Assembly (NCBI GenBank): GCA_964244295.1
Contig: CAXTIG010000002.1
Location: 1-64,000 of the forward strand
DNA length: 64,000 nt
Direction of reading: 5' to 3'
Origin: JAJAZB01 sp964244295
GTDB lineage: Bacteria; Bacteroidota; Bacteroidia; Cytophagales; Spirosomataceae
The translations under genes were made by a program, and so were the position numbers. Numbering within the stretch: the first letter of the stretch is position 1; each line of letters opens with the position of its first letter. The notes under the pieces are model-generated. The model did not search any database. It saw only the letters and a list, made by a program, of their open reading frames with translations, and had not been told where the DNA came from. Below are positions 1 to 8,736 of this stretch, piece after piece.

Positions 1-51
1 CACCGTGTGCGAGCCGATGAAGCCGGCTCCGCCGGTGACAAGGATTTTCAT
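1..51 (-). CDS. galE: NAD-dependent sugar epimerase, N-terminal fragment (GalE-like)
   Basis: The first 17 codons of a minus-strand gene that leaves the window on the left. The start codon is the CAT at 49-51. The peptide begins MKILVTGGAGFIGSHTV, which contains the glycine-rich NAD-binding loop GGAGFIG of extended short-chain dehydrogenases. The continuation SHTV is typical of UDP-glucose 4-epimerase, which interconverts UDP-glucose and UDP-galactose in the cytoplasm. Other sugar-nucleotide epimerases or dehydratases begin similarly, so the exact substrate cannot be fixed from this fragment. Confidence 0.7.
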   Translation of the reverse strand, partial: MKILVTGGAGFIGSHTV

Positions 52-142
52 GCAGGAAAAATTGGGCGGGTGATTGGCCCGAATTTCCGAGGGTTTGGAA
101 CCGGGCCGTTTCGGGGCAAAAGTAAGGCGAAGCCCTTCTATT

Positions 143-173
143 TTTGACAAATTGCCGGAACTTTGTAGCTTTT
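143..173 (+). promoter_or_regulatory. Putative Bacteroidota promoter of the SirB1-like gene
   Basis: TTTG at 143-146, then 19 bases, then TAGCTTTT at 166-173. This matches the Bacteroidota housekeeping pattern TTTG-N19-TAnnTTTG except for the last base. It lies about 70 bases before the ATG at 241. Confidence 0.4.
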
Positions 174-240
174 GGAGTTTGTTCATCGACACCCGCAACA
201 CCACCCCGAAGCCGCCCGGCGCGGCCAAGAGACCAAGCCC

Positions 241-1095
241 ATGAAAACCAACGAAATCAAGGCCCTCATCTCACTCCTCGACGACGACGACCACGAAATC
301 ACCCAGCACGTGGAAAACAAAATCCGCTCGCTGGGGGGCACGTTGATTCCGTTTCTGGAACGGGAATGGGAGGAAAGTTTCAACCCCAACTTTCAGAAAA
401 AAATCGAGGAACTCATCCACGACCTGCAATTCAGCACCCTCGTCGACCGCCTCATTACCTGGAAAGAAGGCGGTGCCCTCGACCTGCTCGAAGGGATGTG
501 GCTGGTGGCGACTTACCAGTACCCCGATTTGTCGATCGAGAAACTGCGGCGCGATTTGGAGCAGGTGTACTACGATGTCTGGCTCGAATTCCGGCCCCAC
601 CTGCACCCGACTGATCAAGTGAAGATTCTGAACAACGTGTTTTTCAACAAACTCAAATTCGGGGCGAATACCAAAAATTTTCACTCGGCCTCCAGTTCGA
701 TGCTCAACATCGTGCTCGAAAGCCACAAGGGCAATCCCATCTCGCTCTGCGTGATTTACCTGCTCGTGGCCCGGCGGCTCAACGTGCCCGTGTACGGGGT
801 CAATTTGCCCAAACTCTTCGTGCTGACTTACAAAACCGAGCACGTCCAGTTTTACATCAACGTGTTCAACCGGGGGCTGATTTTTACCCGCAACGACATC
901 GACAATTACATCGCCCAGCTCAACCTGGCCCCCAACGCGGTGTTTTACCAACCCTGCACCCACCTCGACATCGTCAAGCGCGTGCTGCGCAACCTGACGA
1001 TTGCCTTCGAGAAAACCGGCGACGACGACCGCGTCCGCGAGGTGGGCGAACTGCTGGCGGCCATCTCGGAGCCGGGCGAAGTGGTGCGGGAGTAA
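241..1095 (+). CDS. SirB1-type transglutaminase-like protein
   Basis: A 284-residue soluble protein starting at the ATG at 241; an upstream in-frame TTG at 172 is less likely because it overlaps the putative promoter. After an N-terminal helical region that resembles a short armadillo/HEAT-like stretch, the sequence NPISLCVIYLLVARRLNVP is the hallmark of the transglutaminase-like core of the SirB1 family. The Cys of this motif is present. The next conserved block reads GVNLPKLFVL, whereas many family members have a His there (PGHF), so peptidase or transglutaminase activity should not be assumed. Family members are common and mostly uncharacterised. The gene stands alone between the divergent epimerase gene and the PAS kinase. 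Confidence 0.8.
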   Translation: MKTNEIKALISLLDDDDHEITQHVENKIRSLGGTLIPFLEREWEESFNPNFQKKIEELIHDLQFSTLVDRLITWKEGGALDLLEGMWLVATYQYPDLSIEKLRRDLEQVYYDVWLEFRPHLHPTDQVKILNNVFFNKLKFGANTKNFHSASSSMLNIVLESHKGNPISLCVIYLLVARRLNVPVYGVNLPKLFVLTYKTEHVQFYINVFNRGLIFTRNDIDNYIAQLNLAPNAVFYQPCTHLDIVKRVLRNLTIAFEKTGDDDRVREVGELLAAISEPGEVVRE

Positions 1096-1187
1096 TTGGG
1101 CCGTAAAACAACTGGAGTTTTTGAAGGTTCTACTTATTTTGGTTGCTGCTGTGCGTACCCTCACCGAGTTCTGATTTTTTAAACCTC

Positions 1188-1220
1188 ACGGCAGACGTTA
1201 CTCCGCGTAGTCTGCCGTTT
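1188..1220 (+). terminator. Terminator-like hairpin
   Basis: Perfect 9-bp inverted repeat ACGGCAGAC (1188-1196) and GTCTGCCGT (1210-1218) with a 13-base loop, followed by TT. It sits between the SirB1-like gene and the PAS kinase gene and could end transcription of the former. The T tract is short, so strength is uncertain. Confidence 0.5.
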
Positions 1221-1255
1221 TAGGGTAGCACGAAGCTACTCCCGGTCCATTCTGT

Positions 1256-4200
1256 ATGCTTGCCCCTCAGTCCACTAAAGTTCCGCTGCGTTCCCTGCTT
1301 GATGCCCTGCCCGACGGCGTTGTCTGGATGGAAGCCCTGCGAGACGATCAGGGTCAACTCATTGATTTTCAGATTCAGTACTCCAACAAACGAGCACTGG
1401 AAGGCACGGAGGGAATCTACCGGATCGACGTGGGTACGCGGGTGTTGGAAGGCACCCAGAGCGAGGCACCGGTTCGGAAAAAAACGTTTGAAGGACTATC
1501 AGAAGTCTTGAAAACGGGCATAACCACCGAATTCGAGTACTTCAACCCCCGCCTGAACCGCTGGTTGCGGGTAAACCACAGCCCGCTGGACGACGGGGTG
1601 CTGATCGTAGCCCGTGACCAGACCCGCCAGCGCGAAGCCGAGCAGCAGCGGGTGGGGCAGGACCGGGTGTTTAACGGCGTCGTGAACGCCTCGCTCAACG
1701 GCATCGTCACGTACTCGGCCCTGCGAAACGAGGCAGGCGAAATTGAAGACTTCAAGGCCGAAACCATCAACAAACTGGCCGTCAACGTACTCGGGTTGAG
1801 CGAGCAAACGCCAGGCTGGCGGTTGCTCGAACGCTTCCCCGGCGTGGCCGAGCGCGGTATGTTTGGGCGCTACGTGGTCGTGGTCGAAACGGGCGAACCG
1901 CTGCGGTTTGAAACGGAATACAACGCCGACGGGGTAACGGGTTGGTTCGACGTTGCGGTGGTGAAACTCGGCGACGGCTTCGTCATCACCTTCAACGACA
2001 TCAGCGAAAGCAAACGCGCCGCCCTGGCGCTGGAACGGCAGAACAACCTGCTCCGGGGCATCCTCGATACCTCCCTCAACGGCACCATCGTGTACGAAGC
2101 CATTCGAAACGACCGACGGGAAATCACCGACTTTCGCTTCCGGCTTTTCAACGAAACCGCCCGGCAGGACATCCTCACCCGCACGGGCCGGGACATCGCC
2201 GGGAATACCCTCCTCGGCGTGTACCCCAACAGCCACAAAACCGGGGCATTCGACCTCTACGCCCGCGTGACCGAAACGGGGCGGCCCGAACGTTTTGAGC
2301 AGAATTATCCTGATTTAAACGTGTGGTACGACGTGTCGCTGACCAAACTCGACGACGGCTGCGTGGTCACGTTCATCGGCATCAGCCAGAATAAGCAGGC
2401 TCAACGGGCGCTGCAACAACAGGCCGCTGAAAACCTGAGTCAGGCCGCCCTGCTGGCCAGCGTCCTCGACGCGTCGATCAGTGGCATTATTTCGCTCGAA
2501 GCCATTCGCAACGAAGCGCAGCAGATCGTTGATTTTCGATTCGTCACCTCCAACCGCGCCTCGTTTGAGTTGTTGGGGAAAACGCCGGAGGAACTCCTGG
2601 ACAATACCCTGCTCACGCTTTTTCCGGGAAACGTCGATACCGGCCTGTTCGACCTCTACCGCCACACCACCGAAACCGGCGAACCCGGCAGCACCCAAAC
2701 GTATTACCACCACGACAGACTGGATTTTTGGCTCGACATCAACGCCCGCCAACTCGGCGACGGCCTCGTCGTTACCTTTACCGACGTGTCGATCGAGAAG
2801 CGGTCTCAGCAAGCCCTGGAGCGGTCGACGGAGGAGTTGCAGGCCGTCATCGACACGGCCCAGACGGGAATTTTCCTGTTTTCCCCCCTCCGAAACGAAC
2901 GCGGTGAAATCACCGACTTTCGCTTTCGCATGGCCAACCGGATGCTCGCGGCCTACGTCGGCCAGGACCCGACCACGGTGCAGGGGGCGCTGGGCAGCGT
3001 TTGGTTTCCCGATTACCAAACCAACGGCCTGTTTGAGCGCTACCGCCAAACCCACCTCACGGGCGAAACCCTGCGGTTTGATTTTCACTACGACGGCAGC
3101 GGCATCGATGCCTGGCTCGACATCATGGCCACCAAACTTGGCGACGAAGTGCTGGTGACCTTCGCCGACTACTCCTCGCTAAAAAACGCGCAACTGCAAC
3201 TGACCCGCCAGGCGGGATTGCTCACCAGCATTCTCGACGGCTCGCTCAATGGCATCATGGCCTACCACGCGTTGCGCGACGAACAGGGCGAAATCAGGAA
3301 TTTTGAGGTTATTTCGGCCAATCGGGAGGCGGAAAGCCTCCTGGAAATCAGCGCCGACGACCTCATCGGGAAAACCCTGCTCGACCTGTACCCCGAAGAG
3401 CTTGATCTGGGCCTGTTTGCTCGCTACGTCGAAACGGTGGAAACCGGCGTTGCCTGCCGGACGGAAATCTGCTACGTAGCAGGCGGCGTAGACCAGTGGC
3501 TGGCGATTTCAGCCAGCAAACTCGACGACGGCTTCGTGGTTACCTTCAGCGACATCACCGAGCAAAAGCAAGCCGCCGCCCGCGATTTGGTGTACCAGCA
3601 AAAACTCCAGCGCTCGAACGAAGAACTCGAACGCTTCGCTTACGTGGCCTCGCACGATTTGCAGGAACCTTTGCGGAAAATCAACTCCTTCGGCGATATG
3701 CTCATGAAGCGCCACGCCGCCACCTTGCCCGCCGATGCCGCCGACAAGGTGGGCCGGATGCAAGCCGCCGCCGGGCGGATGCAGGACCTCATCCGCGACT
3801 TGCTCACCTACTCGCGGGTGTCGTCGCAACGGGAGGCGTTTCAGATGGTGGATCTCAACGCCTTGCTCAGGGCGGTGCGCAGCGATTTGGAAGTAACCAT
3901 CCGCGAAAAGGCCGCCCGCCTCCGCCTCGACCCGATGCCCTTCGTGCCCGGCGACGCGCTCCAACTCCAGCAGTTGTTTCAGAACCTGCTGAGCAACGCC
4001 CTGAAATTCAGCAAACCCGGCGAAACGCCGAGCGTGGAGGTACGCTACCGTAGCCTGCCCGGTAGCGAGGTGCCCGAAAGCGCCGCCCTGCCACCCGAAG
4101 GCCATTACCACGAAATCAGCGTGAGCGACAACGGCATCGGCTTCGAGGCCACCTACGCCGACCGGATTTTCGAGGCCTTTCAGCGCCTGCACGGGCGTAG

Positions 4201-4342
4201 CGAGTATGCCGGAACCGGCATTGGGCTGGCCATCGTTAAGAAAGTCGTTGAAAACCACCGGGGTGGCATCGCCGTGAGCAGTGATCTGGGGCAGGGGGCT
4301 ACGTTTCGGGTGTACTTGCCCACGGGCGAGGAAACCGAATGA
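1256..4342 (+). CDS. Sensor histidine kinase with six tandem PAS domains
   Basis: A 1,028-residue histidine kinase without visible membrane segments, so probably cytoplasmic. The first ~770 residues are six successive PAS-like units of about 125-130 residues that resemble one another. Recurrent phrases are SLNGI, A(I/L)RNE, a GLF/RY block before ETGEP, and KL(D/G)DGxVVTF followed by DIS. The kinase core follows: a dimerisation/phosphoacceptor helix ASHDLQEPLRKI with His near residue 800, then the ATPase with N box NLLSNALKFSKP, G1 DNGIGFE, F box EAFQRLH and G2 GTGIGLAI. Its partner is very likely the single-domain receiver gene 83 bases downstream. The signal is unknown; the heme, flavin or ligand state of the PAS units cannot be read from sequence. 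Confidence 0.93.
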   Translation: MLAPQSTKVPLRSLLDALPDGVVWMEALRDDQGQLIDFQIQYSNKRALEGTEGIYRIDVGTRVLEGTQSEAPVRKKTFEGLSEVLKTGITTEFEYFNPRLNRWLRVNHSPLDDGVLIVARDQTRQREAEQQRVGQDRVFNGVVNASLNGIVTYSALRNEAGEIEDFKAETINKLAVNVLGLSEQTPGWRLLERFPGVAERGMFGRYVVVVETGEPLRFETEYNADGVTGWFDVAVVKLGDGFVITFNDISESKRAALALERQNNLLRGILDTSLNGTIVYEAIRNDRREITDFRFRLFNETARQDILTRTGRDIAGNTLLGVYPNSHKTGAFDLYARVTETGRPERFEQNYPDLNVWYDVSLTKLDDGCVVTFIGISQNKQAQRALQQQAAENLSQAALLASVLDASISGIISLEAIRNEAQQIVDFRFVTSNRASFELLGKTPEELLDNTLLTLFPGNVDTGLFDLYRHTTETGEPGSTQTYYHHDRLDFWLDINARQLGDGLVVTFTDVSIEKRSQQALERSTEELQAVIDTAQTGIFLFSPLRNERGEITDFRFRMANRMLAAYVGQDPTTVQGALGSVWFPDYQTNGLFERYRQTHLTGETLRFDFHYDGSGIDAWLDIMATKLGDEVLVTFADYSSLKNAQLQLTRQAGLLTSILDGSLNGIMAYHALRDEQGEIRNFEVISANREAESLLEISADDLIGKTLLDLYPEELDLGLFARYVETVETGVACRTEICYVAGGVDQWLAISASKLDDGFVVTFSDITEQKQAAARDLVYQQKLQRSNEELERFAYVASHDLQEPLRKINSFGDMLMKRHAATLPADAADKVGRMQAAAGRMQDLIRDLLTYSRVSSQREAFQMVDLNALLRAVRSDLEVTIREKAARLRLDPMPFVPGDALQLQQLFQNLLSNALKFSKPGETPSVEVRYRSLPGSEVPESAALPPEGHYHEISVSDNGIGFEATYADRIFEAFQRLHGRSEYAGTGIGLAIVKKVVENHRGGIAVSSDLGQGATFRVYLPTGEETE

Positions 4343-4425
4343 GCAAGAGTTGCATTGCCAGAAATGTTTCTGTTATTTGTAAGTAGTTTTATCAACACCC
4401 ACCCGAAACCTAAGTATACCCCGTC

Positions 4426-4860
4426 ATGCGCTCGTCAGCCAACTTTCCATTAATTTTCGTGGCCGAAGACGATCCCGACGACTGCGAAATCTTGAAGGAA
4501 GCGTTCCGGGACGTGATTCAGGAAACCCGCTTTCAGTTTTTTGAAAACGGCCAGAAACTCCTCAACCACCTGCGCACGCTCGACCAGAAATTGTTCCCGG
4601 CTTTTATTTTACTGGACCTCAATATGCCCGTCATGAACGGCTTCGAGGTGCTCGGGGTCCTTAAATCCGACCCCCTGCTGCGGGTGATTCCGGTGCTGGT
4701 ACTCACCACGTCGAGCAGCACGGGGGACATCTGGAAAAGTTACCAGTTGGGCACGAATTCCTACTTCACCAAGCCCCGCTCCTTCGAGGGCTTCGCCCAG
4801 CTGGCCCGCTCTATCGAAACCTACTGGCTCGACGCAGCCCGGTTGCCAATGCGGGCCTGA
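4426..4860 (+). CDS. Single-domain response regulator (CheY/Rcp1 type)
   Basis: A 144-residue receiver domain with no output domain. The acidic pocket EDDPDD lies near residue 15, the phosphoacceptor Asp64 in FILLDLNMP, the conserved Thr in VLTTSS and the Lys in TKP. Length and the long beta4-alpha4 region match the Rcp1-like receivers that pair with PAS/phytochrome kinases. It lies just downstream of the hexa-PAS kinase on the same strand, which suggests it is the phosphotransfer partner. With no DNA-binding part it probably acts through protein contacts or a phosphorelay. Confidence 0.93.
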   Translation: MRSSANFPLIFVAEDDPDDCEILKEAFRDVIQETRFQFFENGQKLLNHLRTLDQKLFPAFILLDLNMPVMNGFEVLGVLKSDPLLRVIPVLVLTTSSSTGDIWKSYQLGTNSYFTKPRSFEGFAQLARSIETYWLDAARLPMRA

Positions 4861-4875
4861 GAACCGGCCCGCCGT

Positions 4876-5517
4876 TTAGGCGCGGGTCGCCAGGGCCAGC
4901 CGCTCCCCGTTGATTTCCCACAACCGCACCGCGTGGTGTAGCTGCCCGTCTTTCGTTCCAATCCACCCGACCAGATTCTCGTCGCCGTCGCCGAAGGGCT
5001 CGACGGAAAGCTGCGTGCTGAAAAAAAGTCCCCGCCGGCCGTGGAGTTTGTAAAGCGCTTCTTTGGCCGTCCAGTACACGGCCAGGCGGCGGAGGTCGCC
5101 GCCGGCGTGGGCCAGTTCGGTGGGGGAGAGGATGCGGTGCGCCACCCGCCGGAGCGCTTCGGAGGGCGCTTCGAGGTCGATGCCCACCGCCTGGCTAGGG
5201 TGCAACACGGCGGCGGCGTGGCGGCGCGAGTGCGTCAGCGAAAGTTGCCAGTCGGGATGATTGGCCAAGCTGGGTTTTCCAAACGTATCTTTCACCAAGC
5301 CGTCGTACCGCAGGCCCGCCGCTTCGGCCATCGTCTGCATCAACACCCGGCTGGCCAGAAATTCCAGTCTTTTTTGGGGATGGGAAATACCCTCGCCTTC
5401 GGCCAAATCGGCGGCTGAACCCCGGAAGGAACGCGATAGATCGGCAGCGTCTTCGGTGATTTCCCAGAGGCCCAGCAAGCCGGTTTTGGCAAAGGATTCG
5501 GTAAAAAGCAGGGGCAT
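4876..5517 (-). CDS. 4'-phosphopantetheinyl transferase superfamily protein
   Basis: A 213-residue enzyme expected to transfer the phosphopantetheine arm of CoA to a carrier protein of fatty acid, polyketide or peptide synthesis. Diagnostic motifs are LTHSRRHAAAVL, the Mg-binding AVGIDLE and the WTAKEALYK block with the catalytic Glu and Lys. Size and motif order fit the Sfp/AcpT group. The ATG at 5515-5517 is chosen because an upstream extension would run into the heptameric repeat array at 5527-5601. It is convergent with the response regulator gene and divergent from the WD40 gene. Confidence 0.88.
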   Translation of the reverse strand: MPLLFTESFAKTGLLGLWEITEDAADLSRSFRGSAADLAEGEGISHPQKRLEFLASRVLMQTMAEAAGLRYDGLVKDTFGKPSLANHPDWQLSLTHSRRHAAAVLHPSQAVGIDLEAPSEALRRVAHRILSPTELAHAGGDLRRLAVYWTAKEALYKLHGRRGLFFSTQLSVEPFGDGDENLVGWIGTKDGQLHHAVRLWEINGERLALATRA

Positions 5518-5526
5518 TCTTTGGAG

Positions 5527-5601
5527 TTTGAGGTTTGAAGTTTGAGGTTTGAAGTGGATTTTGAAGTCAAACTTCAAACCTTAAATCTCAAACTTCAAAC
5601 C
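5527..5601. repeat. Heptameric inverted array between PPTase and WD40 genes
   Basis: Left arm made of 7-base units TTTGAGG, TTTGAAG, TTTGAGG, TTTGAAG (5527-5554) plus degenerate units. Right arm of complementary units AAACTTC, AAACCTT, AAATCTC, AAACTTC (5569-5596). The two arms can pair. The right arm ends three bases before the likely GTG start of the WD40 gene. Confidence 0.85.
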
Positions 5602-5604
5602 AGA

Positions 5605-6516
5605 GTGCCATTTTCCGTCCAAAAACTCGACACCTTCGCCGGGCACCGCGATGCCGTCTACACCCTGGCGGGCGGAGATGAAGCCCCGCTGCTGTACTCG
5701 GCGGGGGGCGACGGGCAGGTGGTAGGCTGGGATTTGCGCCGCCCTGACCTGGGCGCGTTGGTGGCGCAGGTGCCCGCCTCGGTGTACGCCCTGGCCTACG
5801 AACCCACGCGGGGACAGCTTTGGGTGGGGCAAAATTTCGAGGGAATCCACGTCATCGACCCCGTTGAAAAGCGGGAGGTAGGCTCGGTGGGTTTCACGAC
5901 GGCGGCGATTTTCGACCTTATTTTTTGGGAACAAACCGCCGTGGCGGCCTTGGGCGATGGCACCGTGGTGTTGCTCGACGTGCCGACGCTGGCCCTGCGC
6001 AAACACCTGCGGGCCTCGGAGCAGGCGGCGCGTTGCCTGGCCCTGAATCCGTTTACCCACGAACTGGCCGTAGGGTACAGCGACGCCGCCATCCGGATTT
6101 TCGACCTCGACACCTGGGCTTTGAAAGCCCTCATCAACGCCCACGCCAATTCGGTTTTCACCCTGGCCTACACCCCCGACGGGCAGCGCCTGCTGAGTGG
6201 CAGCCGCGATGCCCATCTCAAAGCCTGGGATGCTGCCAACGGCTACGCCTTGCTGCACGATGTGCCCGCGCATTTATTTGCCATCAACCACCTGACCTTC
6301 AGTCCCGACGGACGTTTTTTGGCTACGGCCAGCATGGATAAATCGGTCAAAATCTGGGATCCGGCTACGCTTCGGTTGCTCAAGGTCATTGACCGTGCCC
6401 GCCACGCCGGACACGGCACGTCGGTAAACAAACTGTACTGGTCGGCCTTTGAAAACCAACTGGTTTCGGCCTCCGACGACCGCACGCTGTCGGTCTGGCG
6501 GGTGGAGGAAACGTAG
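5605..6516 (+). CDS. WD40 repeat protein
   Basis: About 303 residues, all beta-propeller-type repeats. Clear units include FAGHRDAVYTL followed by VGWDL, HANSVFTLAYTPDGQRLLSG followed by LKAWD, and HLFAINHLTFSPDGRFLATA followed by VKIWD; the final unit ends LSVWRV. Six or seven blades are likely. No signal peptide is visible, so it is probably a cytoplasmic scaffold. No ATG lies near the conserved start; I chose the GTG at 5605, which directly follows the heptameric array. A TTG at 5542 inside the array is possible but unlikely. Partners are unknown. Confidence 0.85.
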   Translation: MPFSVQKLDTFAGHRDAVYTLAGGDEAPLLYSAGGDGQVVGWDLRRPDLGALVAQVPASVYALAYEPTRGQLWVGQNFEGIHVIDPVEKREVGSVGFTTAAIFDLIFWEQTAVAALGDGTVVLLDVPTLALRKHLRASEQAARCLALNPFTHELAVGYSDAAIRIFDLDTWALKALINAHANSVFTLAYTPDGQRLLSGSRDAHLKAWDAANGYALLHDVPAHLFAINHLTFSPDGRFLATASMDKSVKIWDPATLRLLKVIDRARHAGHGTSVNKLYWSAFENQLVSASDDRTLSVWRVEET

Positions 6517-6800
6517 GTTTTCGGCGGGTTTTTACCGAAAATCTTGGTTTTAAGCGGGAAAAAAGTTTTACTTGGAACAATTTAACCCAGAGAAATTCGC
6601 GCGGAATCCATCTGAACAGGTAGTAACTGGTAATTGGGTAAATTAGGTGACTAGTTATTTCTGGACAAACTTATGACTGCCAGACACTTACTCTTTTATC
6701 TAATTGCCTAAGTTACCCCTGCATGAGTGGTTGAACCGCCGCGCTTCCAATATCGCTCCCCGTTTGGTTTCTGCCAACTCATTTCAACCTGTTCTGATTC
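6517..6800. repeat. Intergenic region with degenerate heptameric array
   Basis: A 284-base gap before the DivIVA-like gene. At 6622-6656 there are units AGTAACT, GGTAATT, GGGTAAA, TTAGGTG, ACTAGTT, and at 6700-6718 roughly complementary units CTAATTG, CCTAAGT, TACCC. A weak 7-bp stem (TTTTCGG 6518-6524 with CCGAAAA 6535-6541) follows the WD40 stop codon. No gene is seen. Confidence 0.55.
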
Positions 6801-7634
6801 ATGAAAGTGACCCCCCTCGAAATTCGTCAGCAAACCTTTGAACGCGGGTTCAGGGGTTACGAAAAAGAAGCCGTTGACGCCTACCTGGCCTCGCTCTCGC
6901 AGGAATGGGAGCGCAGTCAGGACGATTTCCGCGCCCTGCGCCAGCGCAACGAAACCCTCGAAGAAGAAATTGGGCGGCTGAAGGCCATCGAAAATACGCT
7001 GTACCGTACGCTGCAAACCGCCGAAGAAACCAGCACGCAGATGGCCCAGAAGTCCCGCGCCGAGGCCGATCAAAGGCTGCAAAGCGCCAACACCGAAGCG
7101 GAGGAAACCCTGGGCAACGCCCGCAAGCAGGCCAATATGCTCGTGCTCGATGCCGAAACCAAAACCCGGTACATCGTCGACGAAGCCCTGGAAGAACTCC
7201 GCAGCCTCGAACGCGACTACAAGGCCATCGAACGCTACAAAGAACACCTCATCACCGAAATCAAGCGTTACGCCACCGACGCCTTCGACAAACTCAGCCG
7301 GTTTGAGGAAAAATCCCAAAAGACCGCATTCGAGGCCAAATTTGGGGAAGTGAAAGCCCTGAAAATGCCCGGTACCGAAACCAGCGCGGAGCCATCGGAA
7401 GCCCCCGAAACCCCGAATACCACCTGGGAAATCGCCCCGACCGAGGCCGATCCGGCGGGAGAAGAAACCGAAGACCTCCCCCGCGACGAAGCCCCGGCCC
7501 CGGCCACCGGGGAACGGTCCCGCAACCGACCCCGCAAAGCGGCCAGCACGGAAAACGAACCGGAACCCCCCTCCGGGGCCTCTCCCGAAGCCGCCGCGCC
7601 GGGCGGGGGCGGATCGTTTTTCGATTCAATCTGA
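6801..7634 (+). CDS. DivIVA domain-containing coiled-coil protein
   Basis: 277 residues. The N-terminus MKVTPLEIRQQTF followed by FRGYEKEAVDAYL is the DivIVA/GpsB membrane-targeting domain. Residues ~35-175 are a continuous coiled coil rich in Glu, Arg and Gln. The C-terminal 90 residues are disordered, rich in Pro, Glu and Ala, ending GGGGSFFDSI. DivIVA proteins mark curved membrane and recruit cell-division or envelope proteins; the Bacteroidota version is poorly studied. FolB follows after a heptameric array. Confidence 0.88.
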   Translation: MKVTPLEIRQQTFERGFRGYEKEAVDAYLASLSQEWERSQDDFRALRQRNETLEEEIGRLKAIENTLYRTLQTAEETSTQMAQKSRAEADQRLQSANTEAEETLGNARKQANMLVLDAETKTRYIVDEALEELRSLERDYKAIERYKEHLITEIKRYATDAFDKLSRFEEKSQKTAFEAKFGEVKALKMPGTETSAEPSEAPETPNTTWEIAPTEADPAGEETEDLPRDEAPAPATGERSRNRPRKAASTENEPEPPSGASPEAAAPGGGGSFFDSI

Positions 7635-7643
7635 ATCCAGTTG

Positions 7644-7718
7644 AGAAGTGAAAAGATAAAAGTGAAAAGTTAGACGAACCTGACCACCACTTTTCACTTT
7701 TCACCTTTCACTTTTCAC
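7644..7718. repeat. Heptameric inverted array upstream of folB
   Basis: Left arm of 7-base units AGAAGTG, AAAAGAT, AAAAGTG, AAAAGTT (7644-7671). Right arm TTTTCAC, TTTTCAC, CTTTCAC, TTTTCAC (7691-7718). The arms are complementary and the right arm ends eight bases before the folB ATG. Confidence 0.9.
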
Positions 7719-7726
7719 TACGTTTC

Positions 7727-8077
7727 ATGGGAACCATCGCCCTCGAAGGCTTAGAGTTTTTTAGCTACCACGGTTTTTACGCCGAAGAACAGAAAATGGG
7801 CAACCGCTACTCCGTGGACGTGACCATCGAGGTGGATTTTGAGCGGGCCGCCATCGACGACAAACTCAGCGAGACGGTCAATTACGAAAAAGTATACGCC
7901 ATCGTGGCCGAAATCATGCAGCAATCGCACAAACTGCTCGAACACATCGCCTACCACATCATCACGGGCCTCCGGGCGCGCTACCCGCGCATTGCCCGCA
8001 TCGAGGTGGGCGTGAGCAAATTCAACCCACCCGTGGGGGGCGTCTGCGAGCGGGCGCGGGTGACGATGCAGGGGTGA
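7727..8077 (+). CDS. folB: Dihydroneopterin aldolase
   Basis: 116 residues, the usual length of FolB. It converts 7,8-dihydroneopterin to 6-hydroxymethyl-dihydropterin and glycolaldehyde in folate synthesis. The family signature is seen at FFSYHGFYAEEQ (catalytic Glu region), the central ETVNYEKVY and the C-terminal VSKFNPPVGG with the catalytic Lys. The ATG at 7727 sits directly after the heptameric array. It is convergent with the MarR gene. Confidence 0.94.
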   Translation: MGTIALEGLEFFSYHGFYAEEQKMGNRYSVDVTIEVDFERAAIDDKLSETVNYEKVYAIVAEIMQQSHKLLEHIAYHIITGLRARYPRIARIEVGVSKFNPPVGGVCERARVTMQG

Positions 8078-8089
8078 GGAGCCGGGCCT

Positions 8090-8722
8090 TCACTCCCCGG
8101 CCAACTCTTTCCGAATGGCTTCAAACGCCCGGCCTTTGTGTTGGGGCCATTCCTTCGAAAACCTAATTTCGAGCATTTTCAGGAGTTGAATGCTCAACAA
8201 AATGTCTTGCTCCGCCATTCCACCGAAAAAAAGTGCCCCAAGTTGCGCGGTACGTCCATAGCAACGGTGCAGAACCTCCGTGCCAACTGGCGTGAGCGTC
8301 AGGCGTCGGGAGCGTTTGTCGGTCGGATCGTCGGTTTCCAGCACGTAGCCGTATTTTTTGAGCCGGTCGATGATGAGCAGTCCCGATGAAAGTTCGTTGA
8401 GGGTATGGGTAATCACTTCCGTTTTCCGGGGTTGGCGCAGGTGCGCAATGGCGTTGAGAAACAGAAATTCTTCAAAATGCCGAACTCCGCTTTCGGCAAT
8501 GGCCGCTTCAGCGTAGAATCGATACAGCCGGGCGATGCGGTCAATGATTTTGATGAGTAATAAATCGGGCTGTGGTGGTTGGATGCCCCCCACTAATTCA
8601 CCTTTTTCGGAACTGGCCCGTTGCTGGGTCAAGTAGTAGCGGCAAAAGTCTGCCAAGTCGGCCTCGGGATGCTTTTCTTCGAAGGCCGCCCATTCATTAA
8701 CCAGGAGTACGGTTTGGTTCAT
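8090..8722 (-). CDS. MarR-family transcriptional regulator
   Basis: 210 residues, somewhat longer than the usual ~150 because of an N-terminal extension of about 60. The winged helix lies in the middle: TEVITHTLNELSSGLLIIDR is the recognition helix region, followed by the wing DPTDKRSRRLTLT, which is the classical MarR signature. It is divergent from the VOC gene, and the 103-base gap holds repeated TGTTGTA words that could be its operators. The ligand is not predictable. Confidence 0.88.
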   Translation of the reverse strand: MNQTVLLVNEWAAFEEKHPEADLADFCRYYLTQQRASSEKGELVGGIQPPQPDLLLIKIIDRIARLYRFYAEAAIAESGVRHFEEFLFLNAIAHLRQPRKTEVITHTLNELSSGLLIIDRLKKYGYVLETDDPTDKRSRRLTLTPVGTEVLHRCYGRTAQLGALFFGGMAEQDILLSIQLLKMLEIRFSKEWPQHKGRAFEAIRKELAGE

Positions 8723-8736
8723 GATTAAAGCATAAA

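Noticed and set aside
241..1095. Active transglutaminase or peptidase function for the SirB1-like protein
   Set aside because: The usual His block reads PKLF, so a full catalytic triad could not be confirmed by eye.
271..1164. A minus-strand 297-codon open frame opposite the SirB1-like gene
   Set aside because: The plus frame has a clear family motif; the antisense translation shows only biased His/Val/Gln-rich sequence.
5527..5601. Short tandem words as a CRISPR array
   Set aside because: Units are 7 bases, degenerate, without spacers and with complementary partner arms; no cas genes are present.
5542..5604. A longer WD40 protein starting at TTG 5542
   Set aside because: The extra residues would be encoded by the heptameric array itself, and a GTG lies directly after it.
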